Source: Bacteroidales bacterium
GTDB lineage: Bacteria; Bacteroidota; Bacteroidia; Bacteroidales; PUMT01
Reading direction: 5' to 3'
DNA: 58,196 bases
Assembly: GCA_007133565.1 (NCBI GenBank)
Contig: SLMM01000139.1
Span: 1-58,196, forward strand
This document shows positions 48,153 through 58,155 of the stretch, piece after piece. The notes beneath the pieces are model-generated. The model made no database searches, was not told the DNA's origin, and saw only the letters and a list, made by a program, of their open reading frames with translations. A program made the position numbers and the translations under genes. The first letter of the stretch is position 1, and each line of letters starts with the position of its first letter.

Positions 48153-49270
48153 GGTACTATTTAATTGCAGGAGAAGCTTCAGGCGATCTTCATGGCTCTA
48201 ACCTTATGAAAGCTCTCAGGGCCAAAGATCCCGACGCCAGCTTCAGATACTGGGGAGGAGACCTTATGCAGGCTGAAGGAGGAACTTTGGTACGACACAT
48301 TGACAGCATAAACTTCATGGGTTTCTGGGAAGTGCTGAAAAATGGGCTGGCAATTTTTTCGGCAATGCGGATGTGCCGGAGGGATATTGCCAGCTACAGG
48401 CCTGATGCACTCGTGCTGATAGATTACCCGGGGTTTAATCTCAGGATGGCAAAATATGCTTCAACACTTGGAATCAGGGTATTTTACTACATTTCTCCAA
48501 AGGTATGGGCATGGAACAGTTCCCGAGTCAAAACAATAAAAAGATATGTTGACCATATGCTTGCCATCTTGCCCTTTGAGACCGACTTTTACCGGCAATA
48601 CGGCTATGAGGTAGATTATGTCGGTAACCCTGTTGCCGATGCTGTTGAAGCAAGGTCATGCAGAGGCGAAAGTGCAGAACGGTTCATGGAGAGGACAGCA
48701 ATCCCGGCCCGGCCTATTATAGCAGTACTTCCCGGGAGCAGGTTACAGGAGATCCACAACTGCCTTCCGGTGATGCTTTCCTTAGCCCGACATTTTGAAG
48801 GATACCAATTGGTTGTGGCAGGCGCACCCTCGGTAGGTCCTTCTGTTTACAGAAAATATACCGGCGACAGTGTGCCTGTTTTGTTCAATGAGACCTATGC
48901 CCTGCTTCAGCAATCAGCCGCGGCAATGGTGGTAAGCGGCACTGCCACCCTTGAGGCTGCCTTGCTGGGCGTTCCGATGGTGGTATGTTACCGGGGCTCC
49001 TGGTTATCATATCAAATTGCAAGAAGATTTGTCAGGGTAAGGTATATTTCGCTGGTCAACCTCATAATGGAAAGGGAGGTTGTCCGGGAGCTTATTCAGG
49101 AGGAGATGACCGCTGATAATATTGCCGCTGAAATGAAAAGTATTTTATTTGATGCAGGTTACCGTCATAAGATGCTGGAAGAAATGAAATCTCTTGAACA
49201 GGTACTGGGAGGCCCCGGTGCTTCCGGGAGAGCTGCGGAAAAGATTGCCGGATGCCTTGGACTGGATTAA
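48149..49270 (+). CDS. lpxB: Lipid-A-disaccharide synthase
   Basis: [92 protein letters not shown]. Confidence 0.96.
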   Translation: [373 protein letters not shown]

Positions 49271-49276
49271 AAATAT

Positions 49277-50434
49277 ATGCTGATGGGTAAGCTTCTGATA
49301 AATATTATATTAATGATCCTTGTCACCTTGCCGGCCAGATCTGATACGTTCCTTATAAGCCTTTTCAATGAGCATTCCCTCTCGGCAATTGTTGTTTCGG
49401 CCGACCGCGGAACATACAGGTTAGTTGCAGACGGGAATGATGAGGGGGTCTATGGTGAGAACGACATACTCTATATAACTATGCACGGAGACAGTCTTCT
49501 GATCAGAAACCAGTCTGGCAGGATAGGTGTCTGTTCGGCCGCCTCTTTCAATGAGATTGATGAATTCAGCGTATTCAGCCTGAGGCCTGCAGACCCTGTA
49601 ACAGAGAGGTCATTCTATTTTGGCAGCCTCGATATTAGCGTTGAATTCGGGCGACTCAGGATAATAAACCGTGTCGATGAGCACAATTATTTAGCCGGGG
49701 TAGTTGAGGCCGAGGCAGGTACCGGTTGGCCCCGGATGTTTTACCGGGTACAGGCAATTATCAGCCGCACATATCTCTACGGGAATATCAGCAGACACGC
49801 CGATGAAGGCTTTCATCTTTGTGATGATGTTCATTGCCAGGTTTACAAGGGCCGCCTCAGTGGAAATGAAACTATTTATGAAGCTGTCAGCCTTACCGAC
49901 AGATTGGTAATAGTTACTGAAGACAACAGCCTTATAACTGCAGCATATCACTCTAATTGCGGAGGGCAGACCGTCAATTCGGAGGATGTATGGCTGGTTC
50001 ACCGCCCCTACCTGCGATCGGTCAATGATCCATATTGCCTGAACAGCAGGAATGCTGTCTGGGAAGCCGGGATTAATACGGACAAATGGGCGGATTACCT
50101 GCGCAGAATGGGATTTGCAATGGTTGCAGCCAAGCCTGATCCGCAATTATTTGCATTCAGACAGCAGGTTCGCAGGTCGTTTTACAATATAGGAGATGTC
50201 AGTATACCTTTCAGGATTCTCCGCAATGACTGGGGCCTCCGGTCCGCGTGGTTCGATATACGGGTGGCGAACCCTTCAGACCGGCTGTTGATCCGGGGAA
50301 GGGGTCACGGACATGGTGTGGGGCTTTGCCAGGAGGGTGCGATGGAAATGGCTGCAAGAGGTTATAATTTTATTGATATATTGCAGTTCTACTATACAGG
50401 TGTAAAAATAAAAAGATACGAAGATTTGTTCTGA
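49277..50434 (+). CDS. SpoIID/LytB-domain protein
   Basis: NYLAGVVEAEAGTGWPRMFYRVQAIISRTYLYGN, AAYHSNCGGQTVNSEDVW, GRGHGHGVGLCQEGAMEMAARGYNFIDILQFYYTGV. Confidence 0.92.
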   Translation: MLMGKLLINIILMILVTLPARSDTFLISLFNEHSLSAIVVSADRGTYRLVADGNDEGVYGENDILYITMHGDSLLIRNQSGRIGVCSAASFNEIDEFSVFSLRPADPVTERSFYFGSLDISVEFGRLRIINRVDEHNYLAGVVEAEAGTGWPRMFYRVQAIISRTYLYGNISRHADEGFHLCDDVHCQVYKGRLSGNETIYEAVSLTDRLVIVTEDNSLITAAYHSNCGGQTVNSEDVWLVHRPYLRSVNDPYCLNSRNAVWEAGINTDKWADYLRRMGFAMVAAKPDPQLFAFRQQVRRSFYNIGDVSIPFRILRNDWGLRSAWFDIRVANPSDRLLIRGRGHGHGVGLCQEGAMEMAARGYNFIDILQFYYTGVKIKRYEDLF

Positions 50435-50486
50435 AAAGCCGGGTTTTGTTGGCGAGAATGCATGCCCGGAAAAATATTTAAGTAAA

Positions 50487-52901
50487 ATGTTTGCACTGGT
50501 TAAAAAGGAAATCGGCAGTTTTTTCAGTTCACTTACAGGTTATGTTGTAGTGGGGGTCTTTCTGATTGTAAGCGGACTGTTTATATGGGTCTTTCCGGGT
50601 GAGCTAAACATTCCCGACAGTGGATACGCTACTCTCGACACGCTGTTTATTATAGCTCCATGGGTATTTCTTTTCCTGGTGCCTGCCGTTACAATGAGAA
50701 TGTTTGCTGAAGAGAGAAGATCGGGCACAATTGAGCTTCTCCATGTAAGGCCGCTGACTGACCTGAAGATAGTTGCGGCAAAATTTATGGCTGCAGTGAT
50801 CCTGATCCTTATTTCTCTTATTCCGACTCTCGTATGGTACTGGTCGGTGCATTCGCTGGGTAATCCCCCCGGGAATCTTGATTCCGGGGCAATCTGGGGG
50901 TCTTATATCGGACTTGTGTTCCTGGCCAGCTGTTATGCTGCCATAGGTCTTTTTGCATCATCTCTCACCGACAATCAGATCGTTGCTTTCATTGTCACCG
51001 TTATGCTCTGTTTTTTCTTCTTTACAGGTTTTGAGATGATAAGCGCATTGCCATTACCTCCACGGTTGGAGGAGTTGATGCTTCACCTAGGCATAAATGA
51101 GCATTACCGGTCAGTCAGCAGGGGAGTGGTTGATACCCGCGATCTTGTCTATTTTTTATCCCTTATTGTTTTCTTTGTATACCTGACAGGCACGGTCCTT
51201 GAAGGCAGGAAAAAGAAACAGTTTGCAAGGCCCGCTTTCCTGCTTGGGGGACTGGTGCTTGCCGGGATATTGTCAGGCCACGTTTTTGTGAGGGCTGACC
51301 TGACATCAGACCGAAGGTACACGCTGTCAGGCACCACCCGCGATATGCTTGAAAGCCTTGATGATGTTGTTCATGTCAGGGTTTACCTTGACGGAGATCT
51401 TCCGGCGGGATTCAGACGCATGAGAAATGCCACACGCGAGCTGCTCGACGAGTTCAGGGTGATTGCCGGGCACAGGCTTCAATATGAATTTATTGACCCC
51501 TCAGACATTGATGATCCGGCTGTAAGGAATGACCTTTACAGGGAGTTGCACGGCAAAGGCCTGAATCCGACAAATATTGAAATTGCTGAAAGGGGAGGGG
51601 GAAGGTCTCAAAAACTTGTCTTTCCGGGAGCACTTATATCCTATGATGGTTTTGAGATGCCGGTGAACCTGCTCAGGAACAATCCCGCCCTTCCGGCTGA
51701 ACAGAACCTGAACAATTCTGTTCAGGGACTGGAATATGAGTTTGCAAGTGCACTCTATTCGATTACAGACCCCGGGGCAAAAAAAGTGGCATTTATTGAA
51801 GGGCATGGAGAACTTGACGAAATGCTGGTTGCCGGTGCCAGTGATGCGATGGCCAGGTATTATGATATTTACCGTGGGCGTATTGATACAGGAAATCCGG
51901 GCAGCCTTGATGAATATGATGCGATAATAATTGCCAAACCCATCAGGCCATTTACCGAACCTGAAAAGTATGTCATAGATCAATACATAATGAATGGAGG
52001 AAGGGTCATGTGGTTTATAGATCCGGTAGCTATCGACCTTGACAGCCTGACATACCAGAGTGAAGCGGTTGCGCTGATAAACGACCTTAATCTTGATGAT
52101 ATGCTTTTCCGTTATGGTGTAAGGCTTAATCCCAACCTGATTATGGATGCAAACTGCCTGCTTATCCCGGTAAATGTTGCACTTGCCGGTGAACAGGCCA
52201 GATTTGTACCTGCACCATGGTACTTCTCGCCCCTTCTGGCAGGTAATGACATGCATCCGGTAACCAGAGGGCTCAATTATGTAAAGGCTGAATTTGCCAG
52301 TGTGATAGATACTGTCGGGACTGATACCGGTATCAGCCGTGAGGTGCTTCTGAGGTCCTCACCTGCAACCCGTGTAGTTAATGCTCCAATGCTTGTAAGC
52401 CTTGATATGGCACAGGAAGAACCGCGCAGCAGTGACTTCAGTATGGCACACAAGCCCGTTGCCGTAATGCTTGAGGGAGAGTTCAGGTCTGTTTTTGCAA
52501 ACAGGGTGATAAGGGGCATAATCGGAATGGATGACCCCGGTTTCAGGGAGCAGGGTGAAAGGACCCGTATGCTTGTTGTATCTGACGGTGACATAATCAG
52601 AAATGACGTTACGGTTTCGGGTGGTTTGCCAGAGCCTCTGCCACTCGGGTATGACAGGTACAGCGGACAAACTTTCGGCAACAGGGAATTTGTGGTAAAT
52701 GCACTGAATTATCTTCTTGATGAGCACGGACTGATGGAACTGCGAACAAGGGAACTCCAGCTCAGAATGCTCGACCGCCGGAGAGTTCGTGAGCAGCGGC
52801 TGACCTGGCAGGTTGTCAACCTTGGAGTGCCTTTTGCGCTGATTATTATCTCAGGGCTGATATTTACCAGTATCAGGAGGAGGTTATACGCTTCCGGGTA
52901 A
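50487..52901 (+). CDS. GldF-GldG fusion: ABC-2 type permease plus Gldg-family domain
   Basis: N-terminal ~250 aa ABC-2 permease (FAEERRSGTIELLHVRPLTDLKIVAAKFMAA) continuing into GldG (RADLTSDRRYTLSGTTRDMLESLDDVVHVRVYLDGDLPAGFRRM..., KKVAFIEGHGELDE), C-terminal TM. Confidence 0.9.
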   Translation: MFALVKKEIGSFFSSLTGYVVVGVFLIVSGLFIWVFPGELNIPDSGYATLDTLFIIAPWVFLFLVPAVTMRMFAEERRSGTIELLHVRPLTDLKIVAAKFMAAVILILISLIPTLVWYWSVHSLGNPPGNLDSGAIWGSYIGLVFLASCYAAIGLFASSLTDNQIVAFIVTVMLCFFFFTGFEMISALPLPPRLEELMLHLGINEHYRSVSRGVVDTRDLVYFLSLIVFFVYLTGTVLEGRKKKQFARPAFLLGGLVLAGILSGHVFVRADLTSDRRYTLSGTTRDMLESLDDVVHVRVYLDGDLPAGFRRMRNATRELLDEFRVIAGHRLQYEFIDPSDIDDPAVRNDLYRELHGKGLNPTNIEIAERGGGRSQKLVFPGALISYDGFEMPVNLLRNNPALPAEQNLNNSVQGLEYEFASALYSITDPGAKKVAFIEGHGELDEMLVAGASDAMARYYDIYRGRIDTGNPGSLDEYDAIIIAKPIRPFTEPEKYVIDQYIMNGGRVMWFIDPVAIDLDSLTYQSEAVALINDLNLDDMLFRYGVRLNPNLIMDANCLLIPVNVALAGEQARFVPAPWYFSPLLAGNDMHPVTRGLNYVKAEFASVIDTVGTDTGISREVLLRSSPATRVVNAPMLVSLDMAQEEPRSSDFSMAHKPVAVMLEGEFRSVFANRVIRGIIGMDDPGFREQGERTRMLVVSDGDIIRNDVTVSGGLPEPLPLGYDRYSGQTFGNREFVVNALNYLLDEHGLMELRTRELQLRMLDRRRVREQRLTWQVVNLGVPFALIIISGLIFTSIRRRLYASG

Positions 52902-52915
52902 CCCAACCATATTTA

Positions 52916-53902
52916 ATGCGAAAATACAGATATCATATTGCCGCTATAGTTCTTCTTCTTCTTCTGGTCCTTTTTTTCAGGCAGCACAGGAGCAGTACGA
53001 CGCTGGACCGCCGGGAAACAGGGTTTGCGATCATCAACTTTGAGGATATTGAAAGAGTTGTTATAAGAGACGGCAAAGATGAGCTGACACTTGACCTTGA
53101 GGATGGGACGTGGATTGTAAATTCAGTTTTTGAGGCAAGGGAAAAGGCAGTTGAAATGTTACTGCAGACCTTTGGCCGGCTCCGCGCAGGCAGTCCCGTC
53201 CCCCGCTCGATGCTCGGCAACGTGACGGAGGGCCTCGCCGGTGCGGCCATAACGGTTGAAACCACTATTGGCCGCAGAACCCGTGTTTACCATGTTTGGT
53301 CGCCCGGCCCAGGAAACCCCACCTATATGATCAGGGAAGGGGCAAAAGAACCTTATGTTGTTGAGGTGGTGGGGTTTAGCGGACATGTGGCTTCGCTGTT
53401 TGTGACAGATCCGGGTTACTGGCGTCCAAACATGCTGTTTGGTTACCGGCCGGATGATATTGCCGAGGTACTGGTGTACCACCGTGAAGATGAAAGTGGC
53501 TCATTTATTCTGAGACAGCCGGGGCCCCGGGAGTACCGGCTTTACAGCCATACCGGAGAAGACCCGGTAGATGACATTAATGACTCCCTGGCAGTAAGGT
53601 TTCTTGCAAATTTCATCTATGTGCCGTATGAACGCCCTGCCCGGGAGAATGAGCTTGAATTGTCTGATTCACTTACCCGGGCTGGTTATGATCACCTTGT
53701 AAAAGTAACCTGCCGTGACGGGTCTGTGTCTGATCTTCGCCTTCACAGGATTATCAGCGGATATGACAACGGAAACCCTGATTTTGATGTTTTCAGGTTG
53801 TACGGGCTGGTTGAAGGTGGTTCTGAAATGGTTATAGTTCCTTATCATTCGGTTGATCTGATATTGAGGACCTCTTCATATTTCAAGCCTCACGGCCGGT
53901 AA
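52916..53902 (+). CDS. DUF4340-family protein
   Basis: N-terminal TM; INFEDIERVVIRDGKDELTLDLEDGTWIVNS...EKAVEMLLQTFGRLRAG; position after GldG is typical of this family. Confidence 0.82.
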   Translation: MRKYRYHIAAIVLLLLLVLFFRQHRSSTTLDRRETGFAIINFEDIERVVIRDGKDELTLDLEDGTWIVNSVFEAREKAVEMLLQTFGRLRAGSPVPRSMLGNVTEGLAGAAITVETTIGRRTRVYHVWSPGPGNPTYMIREGAKEPYVVEVVGFSGHVASLFVTDPGYWRPNMLFGYRPDDIAEVLVYHREDESGSFILRQPGPREYRLYSHTGEDPVDDINDSLAVRFLANFIYVPYERPARENELELSDSLTRAGYDHLVKVTCRDGSVSDLRLHRIISGYDNGNPDFDVFRLYGLVEGGSEMVIVPYHSVDLILRTSSYFKPHGR

Positions 53903-54042
53903 TGGAGAAATTTCCGCCTGGGTTCCGCACTTGTTGTTCAGGTTATTTTTTTTTTGTATTATTGATATTTGCATTTTGATTGTAAAGTGCACGCAGACAA
54001 ACTATTTTGAGAATAATTATTATATAAACCAAAACATACAAT

Positions 54043-55173
54043 ATGAAGTTTGTTGTATCCAGTACCGATCTGCTGAATCATCTGCAGGCTGTAAGCAGGG
54101 TCATAAGCACGAAAAACACCCTGCCTATCCTTGATAATTTTTTATTTAACCTGAAGGACAATGAGCTGGTAATAACGGCTTCTGACCTGGAATCAACCCT
54201 TACCACAAGAATGCATCTTGACAATACATCAGGGGAGGGCCTTATCGCAATACCTGCCAGATTACTTACAGAAACTCTCAAAGAGTTTCCTGAGCAACCG
54301 CTCACTTTTGACATCTCAACCGAAGACTATTCGGTGGAACTAACAACCGAAAACGGCAAATTCAGTGTTGTAGGACAGAATGGCGAGGATTTCCCTCAGT
54401 ATCCTGTACTTAAGGACGACCTCAAGGTAACTGTCAGGATGAGCGCGGAGGTTCTTCTGCATGGTATTTCCAAAACAATTTTTGCCACCGCCGATGACGA
54501 ACTCAGGCCTGTAATGAACGGCATTTACCTGGATTTCACCCCGGATAATATGATCTTTGTTGCCTCAGATGCCCACAAGTTAGTCAGGTACAAAAGGTTT
54601 GACGTAAAGACTGAGGCTGAGTCATCATTTATCCTTCCTAAGAAGCCTGCGTCTTTGCTTCGTAACATCCTTGCCAGGGAAAAGGGGGAGGTGATCGTTG
54701 AGTTTGATGACAAGAATGCACTTTTCACCCTTACCGACTACAAGCTGGTTAGTCGTCTTGTTGAGGGTAACTATCCGAATTACAGCTCGGTAATTCCTGC
54801 CGACAATCCGAATAAGCTCGTAATCGACCGGCTGGATATTATAAACACATTACGCAGGGTTTCAGTGTTTTCAAGCCAGGCCAGCAACCTTGTGAAGCTG
54901 GAACTTGGCGACAACCAGGTTACTGTTTCGGCCCAGGATATCGATTTCAGCATCTCAGCCTATGAGAAGCTTCAGTGTCAGTATGAAGGCGATGAGATGG
55001 AGATAGGCTTCAAATCCACTTTCCTGATTGATATCCTTAACAACCTTTCGTCAGGAGAGGTGATAATTGAGCTGAGCGATCCCTCAAGGGCAGGACTGCT
55101 GTTGCCTGCTGAGAAGAATAATGATGACGAAGACCTTCTCATGCTTCTTATGCCCATGATGATAAATGTATAA
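54043..55173 (+). CDS. dnaN: DNA polymerase III beta subunit (sliding clamp)
   Basis: MKFVVSSTDLLNHLQAVSRVISTKNTLPILDNFLF; ends LLMLLMPMMINV. Confidence 0.97.
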   Translation: MKFVVSSTDLLNHLQAVSRVISTKNTLPILDNFLFNLKDNELVITASDLESTLTTRMHLDNTSGEGLIAIPARLLTETLKEFPEQPLTFDISTEDYSVELTTENGKFSVVGQNGEDFPQYPVLKDDLKVTVRMSAEVLLHGISKTIFATADDELRPVMNGIYLDFTPDNMIFVASDAHKLVRYKRFDVKTEAESSFILPKKPASLLRNILAREKGEVIVEFDDKNALFTLTDYKLVSRLVEGNYPNYSSVIPADNPNKLVIDRLDIINTLRRVSVFSSQASNLVKLELGDNQVTVSAQDIDFSISAYEKLQCQYEGDEMEIGFKSTFLIDILNNLSSGEVIIELSDPSRAGLLLPAEKNNDDEDLLMLLMPMMINV

Positions 55174-55213
55174 ATTCTGCCATCTGCAGGCAGAAATTAA
55201 TCTCTTTGCTGTT

Positions 55214-55981
55214 GTGAAACTGAAGCTTAAGAATCCCCTGATTTTTTTTGATCTTGAAACCACGGGTACAGATGTTGTTAAGGACCGGATAGTTGAACTG
55301 TCTTATCTTAAAGTGTATCCTGACGGAAGAGAGGTGACCGGAACCTGGATAATAAATCCCGAAATGCCCATATCGCCTGAGGCCACTGCAGTGCATGGCA
55401 TATCAGATGCTGATGTAAAGGATGCACCAACCTTCCAGCAGGTGGCGCAAACACTGGCCAATGAATTTGAGGGATGTGATTTTGCAGGTTTCAATTCCAA
55501 CAAGTTTGATATCCCCTTGCTTGCAGAGGAGTTTTTGCGCACCAACGTCGACTTCGACATGAAAAAGAGAAAGCTGATAGATGTGATGGTCATATTCATG
55601 AAGATGGAGCAGCGGAACCTGGCGGCAGCTTACCGGTTCTACTGCAATAAGGACCTTGATAATGCACACAGCGCCGAAGCCGATACAAGGGCGACCTACG
55701 AAGTCCTGCAGGCCCAGATAGAAAGGTACAGCGATCTTGAAAACGATGTTGACGCCCTTTCCGGTTTTTCTTCGCATACCCGCAATGCCGATTATATGGG
55801 GCGAATTGTCTATAATGACAATGATGTTGAGGTCATAAACTTCGGCAAATACAAGGGTGTGCCGGTGGAGGAGGTCCTAGAAAGGGATCCGGGTTACTAT
55901 GGCTGGATCATGAATGCCGACTTCCCTCTTTATACGAAGAAAGTGCTGACCAATATAAAGCTAAGGAAATTCAACCGGTAG
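55214..55981 (+). CDS. 3'-5' exonuclease (DnaQ/PolC epsilon type)
   Basis: LIFFDLETTGTDVVKDRIVELSYLKVYPDG; FAGFNSNKFDIPLL; NAHSAEADTRATYEVL. GTG start at 55214 is plausible; ORF track begins at 55166, overlapping dnaN. Confidence 0.92.
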   Translation: MKLKLKNPLIFFDLETTGTDVVKDRIVELSYLKVYPDGREVTGTWIINPEMPISPEATAVHGISDADVKDAPTFQQVAQTLANEFEGCDFAGFNSNKFDIPLLAEEFLRTNVDFDMKKRKLIDVMVIFMKMEQRNLAAAYRFYCNKDLDNAHSAEADTRATYEVLQAQIERYSDLENDVDALSGFSSHTRNADYMGRIVYNDNDVEVINFGKYKGVPVEEVLERDPGYYGWIMNADFPLYTKKVLTNIKLRKFNR

Positions 55982-56068
55982 ATATGGCTGTTTCCTTCTG
56001 TCCGCCCATCGACAGAAGTGCGTTAAATGCGTGAATGTCTGTAATGACGGGGATTTATTAAAGGAGGT

Positions 56069-56680
56069 ATGAAAATAATATGTATAGGAAGAAATTATGT
56101 TGATCATGCCAAAGAGCTTGATAACCCGGTACCCGAAAAGCCGGTTTTTTTCCTTAAGCCCGACACTTCCTTAATAATTAACAACAAGCCCTTCTTCTAT
56201 CCTGATTTCTCTTCCAACATCCATCATGAGGTTGAAATAGTGCTCAGGATAAACCGTCTTGGCAGGAATATCGACCAGCGTTTTGCACACAGGTATTACG
56301 ATGAGGTAACTGCTGGAATTGATTTCACCGCCCGTGACCTGCAGGACAGGTGCAAGGAGAAGTGCCTTCCATGGGAAATAGCCAAAGCATTTGACAATTC
56401 GGCCCCGCTTGGAAGGTTCGTCAAAACAGGTGGAACAGGTGACCCCGGAAATATCTCAATTCGTCTTGATATAAACGGCAAAACGGTACAGAAGGGGAAC
56501 TCGTCGCAGATGATCTTTTCGTTCGATCAGATAATATCATACATTTCACAGTTTATCACCCTCAAGATAGGCGACCTGATCTTTACGGGCACCCCCGCCG
56601 GGGTGGGGCCGGTCAGCATCGGCGACAGGCTTCAGGCCTGGCTGAATGATGAGCTGCTTCTTGATTTTTATGTAAGGTAA
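56069..56680 (+). CDS. Fumarylacetoacetate hydrolase family protein
   Basis: MKIICIGRNYVDHAKELDNPVPEKPVFFLKPDTSLI; HHEVEIVLRI; DLIFTGTPAGVGPV. Confidence 0.94.
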   Translation: MKIICIGRNYVDHAKELDNPVPEKPVFFLKPDTSLIINNKPFFYPDFSSNIHHEVEIVLRINRLGRNIDQRFAHRYYDEVTAGIDFTARDLQDRCKEKCLPWEIAKAFDNSAPLGRFVKTGGTGDPGNISIRLDINGKTVQKGNSSQMIFSFDQIISYISQFITLKIGDLIFTGTPAGVGPVSIGDRLQAWLNDELLLDFYVR

Positions 56681-56693
56681 AGAGGGCCGTCAA

Positions 56694-58001
56694 TCAGTTC
56701 AATGCACCGTAAATGGTCACCTCCATCTTTTCCCACATATCGTTGTGAAAGAAGGGGAGCATCTGTATCATACCTACCACTGCAAGCTGGTTTTCGGTGT
56801 CCCACCAGTAAGTGGTGCCAAGTGCGCCTCCCCATGAATACCTCTGCAGTGAACCCGGTTTTGTCCGGTATGAATCTTCGGTGCCAAGCTGGAAGCCGAG
56901 CCCGAATTCTAATGTTCTGTCATCCGGCCCGCTTCCTCCATGCGGACCGATTCCTGCCATCTGGTTGGTCACCATCAGGTCAACTGTCTTTGGTCCGAGA
57001 ACCCGTGCCCCGTTGTAAGTTCCCCTGTTAAGAAGCATCTGAAGGAACTTTGCATAATCAGCCGCAGTGGTGCACAGCCCGGCACCTCCGGAGAAAAACT
57101 TTTCATCTGTTCTGGTGTGATATTCAATAATTTCTCCCGGCCCCTCCATCTTTACCAGTGGCTCTTCGGTGGTGTTGGAAAATCCTTTGGCAAGCCTTGC
57201 CGATTTATTCCCGGGAACAAAGAAATAGCTGTCATCCATCCCCAGGGGCTCAAAGATGTGCTCCGTCAGATACTCATCGAATCTCTGTCCGGAGACCACC
57301 TCAACCAGGTAACCAAGCACATCGGTGCTGACTCCGTATGTGTAATATTTCCCGGGTTCATGCAGCAGGGGCAGGCTGCCGAGTATCTTCATATTTTCGG
57401 CCATTGTCCTCACTTCAGTGCCTGATGGTATTGCTTCAACTACCCCGGCTTTCTGGTAGATCATCTGCATGTCGGGCGAGGTGAAGCTGTATGCCATTCC
57501 GCTTGTATGTCTCAGCAGGTCTCTTACCGTTATTTTCCTGCGTGCCGGTAACGCAGTGAAGGAGGTGTCGGAAGGGTTAACTGACTGCAGCACCAGCATA
57601 TCGGCGAACTCAGGCAGATATTTTTCCAGCGGGTCATCCAGCAGGAATTTTCCCTGCTCATACAGCATCATTGCTGCCACGCTGGTTATCGCCTTGGTCA
57701 TCGACATGATCCGGTATATTGAATCCTGTCCGCTGACCGCCCCTTCCGGGGAAAAGGACCTGTGATATGCAATACCGCCGTTTCGCACTACCATCACCTC
57801 GGCCGAGGCAATGGCCTCTTTTGCAATGTATTCATTGAAGAGCGAATCGAGGTTTTCAATGCTCCTCTCATCAAATCCGGCATCGCCGGGAGTAACATAA
57901 TGAAGCTGCCGGGAGGCAATCCCGTTTCTGTTGGCATCGCTGTTGCAGGATAATGCTGCAGCAAGCAGGACTAAGGAGGTTATGAAAGCTGCCTGTCTCA
58001 T
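56694..58001 (-). CDS. Serine hydrolase, class C beta-lactamase-like lipoprotein
   Basis: Lipobox-like LLAAALSC; IYRIMSMTKAITSVAAMMLYEQG (SxxK); LLRHTSGMAYSF; YTYGVSTDVLGYLVEVVSG. Confidence 0.93.
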   Translation of the reverse strand: MRQAAFITSLVLLAAALSCNSDANRNGIASRQLHYVTPGDAGFDERSIENLDSLFNEYIAKEAIASAEVMVVRNGGIAYHRSFSPEGAVSGQDSIYRIMSMTKAITSVAAMMLYEQGKFLLDDPLEKYLPEFADMLVLQSVNPSDTSFTALPARRKITVRDLLRHTSGMAYSFTSPDMQMIYQKAGVVEAIPSGTEVRTMAENMKILGSLPLLHEPGKYYTYGVSTDVLGYLVEVVSGQRFDEYLTEHIFEPLGMDDSYFFVPGNKSARLAKGFSNTTEEPLVKMEGPGEIIEYHTRTDEKFFSGGAGLCTTAADYAKFLQMLLNRGTYNGARVLGPKTVDLMVTNQMAGIGPHGGSGPDDRTLEFGLGFQLGTEDSYRTKPGSLQRYSWGGALGTTYWWDTENQLAVVGMIQMLPFFHNDMWEKMEVTIYGALN

Positions 58002-58055
58002 TTTACCCGTTGTTTTAATGGTTTATGGTTAAAAATTCAGTAGTTTGCCAGGATC

Positions 58056-58155
58056 AGCCGGGAACATCCACCTGTCAGGCAGCCGGGAACATCCACCTGT
58101 CAGGCAGCCGGGAACATCCACCTGTCAGGCAGCCGGGAACATCCACCTGTCAGGC
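58056..58155. repeat. 25 bp tandem repeat, four exact copies
   Basis: agccgggaacatccacctgtcaggc at 58056-58080, 58081-58105, 58106-58130, 58131-58155. Confidence 0.97.

Noticed and set aside
51501-52256. 251 aa minus-strand ORF opposite gldFG
   Set aside because: Antisense shadow ORF, no recognisable family.
58056-58155. CRISPR-like array
   Set aside because: Repeats are directly adjacent with no spacers, only four copies, and no cas genes in the window.
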